Origin: Acanthochromis polyacanthus | Lineage: Eukaryota > Chordata > Actinopteri > Pomacentridae | Reading direction: 5' to 3' | NCBI RefSeq assembly: GCF_021347895.1 | Contig: NC_067118.1 | Location: 36,941,755 to 37,005,754, forward strand | DNA: 64,000 bases | In this document: piece by piece, positions 61,980-64,000 of the stretch | Layout: each line of letters begins with the position of its first letter | Numbering within the stretch: position 1 is the stretch's first letter | Position numbers and translations under genes: made by a program | Notes under the pieces: generated by a model | Database searches by the model: none | Seen by the model: only the letters and a program-made list of their open reading frames with translations | What the model was told of the DNA's origin: nothing

Positions 61980-62421
61980 CAGCCATGGCCATAAGTTTGG
62001 ACACAAGTACCATGACGCTTGTGAATCTTTGAAAATACCACAAAATTGTCACTTACAATACAGTACACAACTCCTGAGAACTATATTAAGTTTCATATTT
62101 AAAAAAAACATCAAAAGAGTTTGGTGTCATTTTGTTATTCTTACAAAATTCGGTTGTGAAAGTACTGCATTTTTTTGTTATTTTCTTCTAATATTATGTT
62201 TTGGGAACAAAGTTGTTCCAATTGTTGGAATTTATTGATAATATTATATCCCTTGTTGATTTGTTGACTAATTAAACTGGTGCTGTCAAAAAATATTAGT
62301 TATGTTCTGTAATAGACATCAAAACAGACATAGTAAGTCATGCTGTGTCCAAACTTATAAACTTATTTTCTAAGATTCACAAGCGTCATGGTACTTGTGT
62401 CCAAACTTATGGCCATGGCTG
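61980..62421. mobile_element. Tc1/mariner-type MITE with 50-bp perfect inverted repeats
   Basis: Terminal repeats 61980-62029 and 62372-62421 are perfect inverted copies (CAGCCATGGCCATAAGTTTG outer end) flanked by TA on both sides (61978-61979 and 62422-62423). The 342-bp AT-rich interior has no transposase. A 14-base fragment of the terminal repeat recurs just inside the right end (about 62346-62359). The TA duplication and CAG start point to Tc1/mariner. Confidence 0.9.
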
Positions 62422-62423
62422 TA

Positions 62424-63150
62424 TGTGCCCTCCTACTCTCGTGTTTCTTTATTTTCTCTGACAAATGTTTCATATCTCTTACTCCTGAAACAGTCCATGC
62501 CATGTCTGTCCCAGCCGTTTTATAGAGCAAACACGGGAAGCAATAAAAAAGCATTTGCATGACTAGACCCAGCTAGCCAAGCCTTCCTCTTGTCACTGTG
62601 ACTGTGACAGTGTTACAGTTACCCACCGCACTCACGCATGCTCACTTGGCTTGGGGTGAAATCGATTTTGCCCCTCTGGGCATCAGATTCGACGACGCTG
62701 ATTGGATAAATTTCTGTTGCTATGTCGAATCTCTTGTCGGTAATTGGCTGCTCTGCCGCACTAGAGGGGCGATTTCTCTAGCGCCCCAGCAGCTCAGCCG
62801 AGATGAGCAGGAAATTATTTTCCCCGAAAATTCTATTTAATATTTTGTACATGACATGTAATTGCGAATTTAAACATGCATGGTGCTAATAATAACTGAT
62901 TATTGTTTATTTAAAAAAATATTTATTTTTAAAATGAAAAATAAAAAACACGGGGGGGGGGGGCCCGTCTATTGGCCAGCCGCCACTGGTGAAAATGGTG
63001 ACTTGTCATCAAAAGACGTGTCTGTGACTGCGTGGTGAATTTCGATGTCTCGCCATGACTACTGAAGTGTTTATACCTCAGCTGCACATGATCATATCTG
63101 CACGAAACTTCACATGCTGGACCCCAGCCCCAGTCTGAACACATCCACAC
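62424..63150. other. Repeat-like flank, not classified
   Basis: Includes a run of about 12 G (62953-62964) and AT-rich DNA at 62880-62945. No gene or clear element boundary. Confidence 0.35.
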
Positions 63151-64000
63151 TCGTAAATGTAGAAAAACTCATAGTGCCCCCTATTGGTAAAAGGAAGTTT
63201 GAGGCTGTAATTTGCACTTGCACTTAATTCTGGAAATGGCTCCGCTCACTCTTCACCCTTTGACCATGCCACAGTGTGAATATTTTGACGCACTTTTTGA
63301 CAGGTTTAGAAAGCTCAAAACCTCACCAAAATTACTACACACATCACTGTCAACCCAAGGAAGAACACTGTATGCATCTTGGCAATACATGTGCCATAGC
63401 GCCCCCTGTCGTTTTTAAAAAAAAATAGCCCCCGCACCAGGTTTCATCTACATCCACAAAATTTGGGTGGCATTTATAACACACCAGGATGGACAAAAAA
63501 ACCTCCTGGAGCCAAATCCTAGACCCAACAAGAAGTTCATCATCTTGGATCAATTGTGAGAATTTTGGCAATTTTTGTCATTTTCAAGAGCGAACTCTTT
63601 ATAGGGGAATACTCCAAGAGGCTTCAAAATTTACCAGTATGTTCAACAGGCCTGAATGATGAAAATTTATTAAAATCATCTCCAAAAGTCGAAAGGCGTG
63701 GCTATGGCATCCCGTGAAATTCTGATCCTTCACTATGAAACATCAACTGCTGACAAATTCTCTAAACTTTCATAACACAGCTTTACTTGTTGGAACAAGC
63801 TTACCTACAAACTTACTGGAGGCTTTTCAGGTGTGGAAAATGTGAAAAACAACGGCATGGTCAACCAGCGTGACTACTTCCTGAGCAAATGAAATTTGAG
63901 CTGAGAACAAAATACCGTTCCCTCTTCAACAGGTGAATGTCATCAAAAAAGACTACCAATGTCACACTCATTGCAAAGGGTTGAATTTGCAGAGGTCGAA
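63150..64000 (+). repeat. Common teleost dispersed repeat, runs off window
   Basis: Phrases such as CATAGCGCCCCCTGTCG, CATTTATAACACACCAGGAT, CTCCTGGAGCCAAATCCTAG and CAACGGCATGGTCAACCAGC match a repeat I know from many fish genomes, often tandem or dispersed. The class is unassigned. Short open frames in it are not genes. Confidence 0.55.

Overview
This window reads as genomic DNA of a ray-finned fish, most likely a percomorph teleost. Split vertebrate genes with GT-AG introns are embedded in a dense mix of fish-type Tc1, mariner, hAT-like, LINE and Ty3/gypsy repeats, and there are long AG, GT and AAT microsatellites. The species call is inference; the gene and repeat calls come from reading exons and motifs directly.

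Three protein-coding host genes can be assembled. (1) sp5l, a Sp5-like buttonhead/Sp zinc-finger transcription factor on the minus strand (6005-7473, two coding exons, 362 aa), with a TATA box at 7807-7812. (2) slc26a10, an SLC26 multipass anion-transporter homologue with a C-terminal STAS domain on the plus strand (28359-33747, 18 coding exons, 691 aa), with a TATA box at 28281-28287. (3) b4galnt1, the Golgi beta-1,4-N-acetylgalactosaminyltransferase (GM2/GD2 synthase) on the minus strand (38230-46722, 10 coding exons, 526 aa). All splice phases close in the two long genes. slc26a10 and b4galnt1 are tail-to-tail neighbours, as I recall them being at human 12q13; sp5l lies about 20 kb upstream of slc26a10.

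The left end (1-1171) is a decayed Tc1 transposon that runs off the window. The 8-28 kb stretch is mostly unique-looking intergenic DNA with one decayed mariner copy. b4galnt1 introns hold a Tc1-like relic, LINE tails and an inverted copy of part of b4galnt1's own exon 7. From about 47 kb onward the DNA is almost entirely repeats: a hAT-like MITE, a 103-bp direct repeat 2.9 kb apart, an LTR-like block, and a complete 8274-bp Ty3/gypsy retrotransposon (53483-61756, minus strand) inserted into an older palindrome-rich element. Beyond it lie a TA-flanked MITE with 50-bp perfect inverted repeats and a common teleost dispersed repeat.

The gypsy element is the most striking object. Its two 643-bp LTRs differ at one base by eye, and it has a 4-bp target duplication, a tRNA-His-like primer site, a polypurine tract and intact gag and pol frames. 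Gag and pol are joined by a textbook -1 slippery heptamer directly before the gag stop codon, followed by a possible H-type pseudoknot. It looks recently active.
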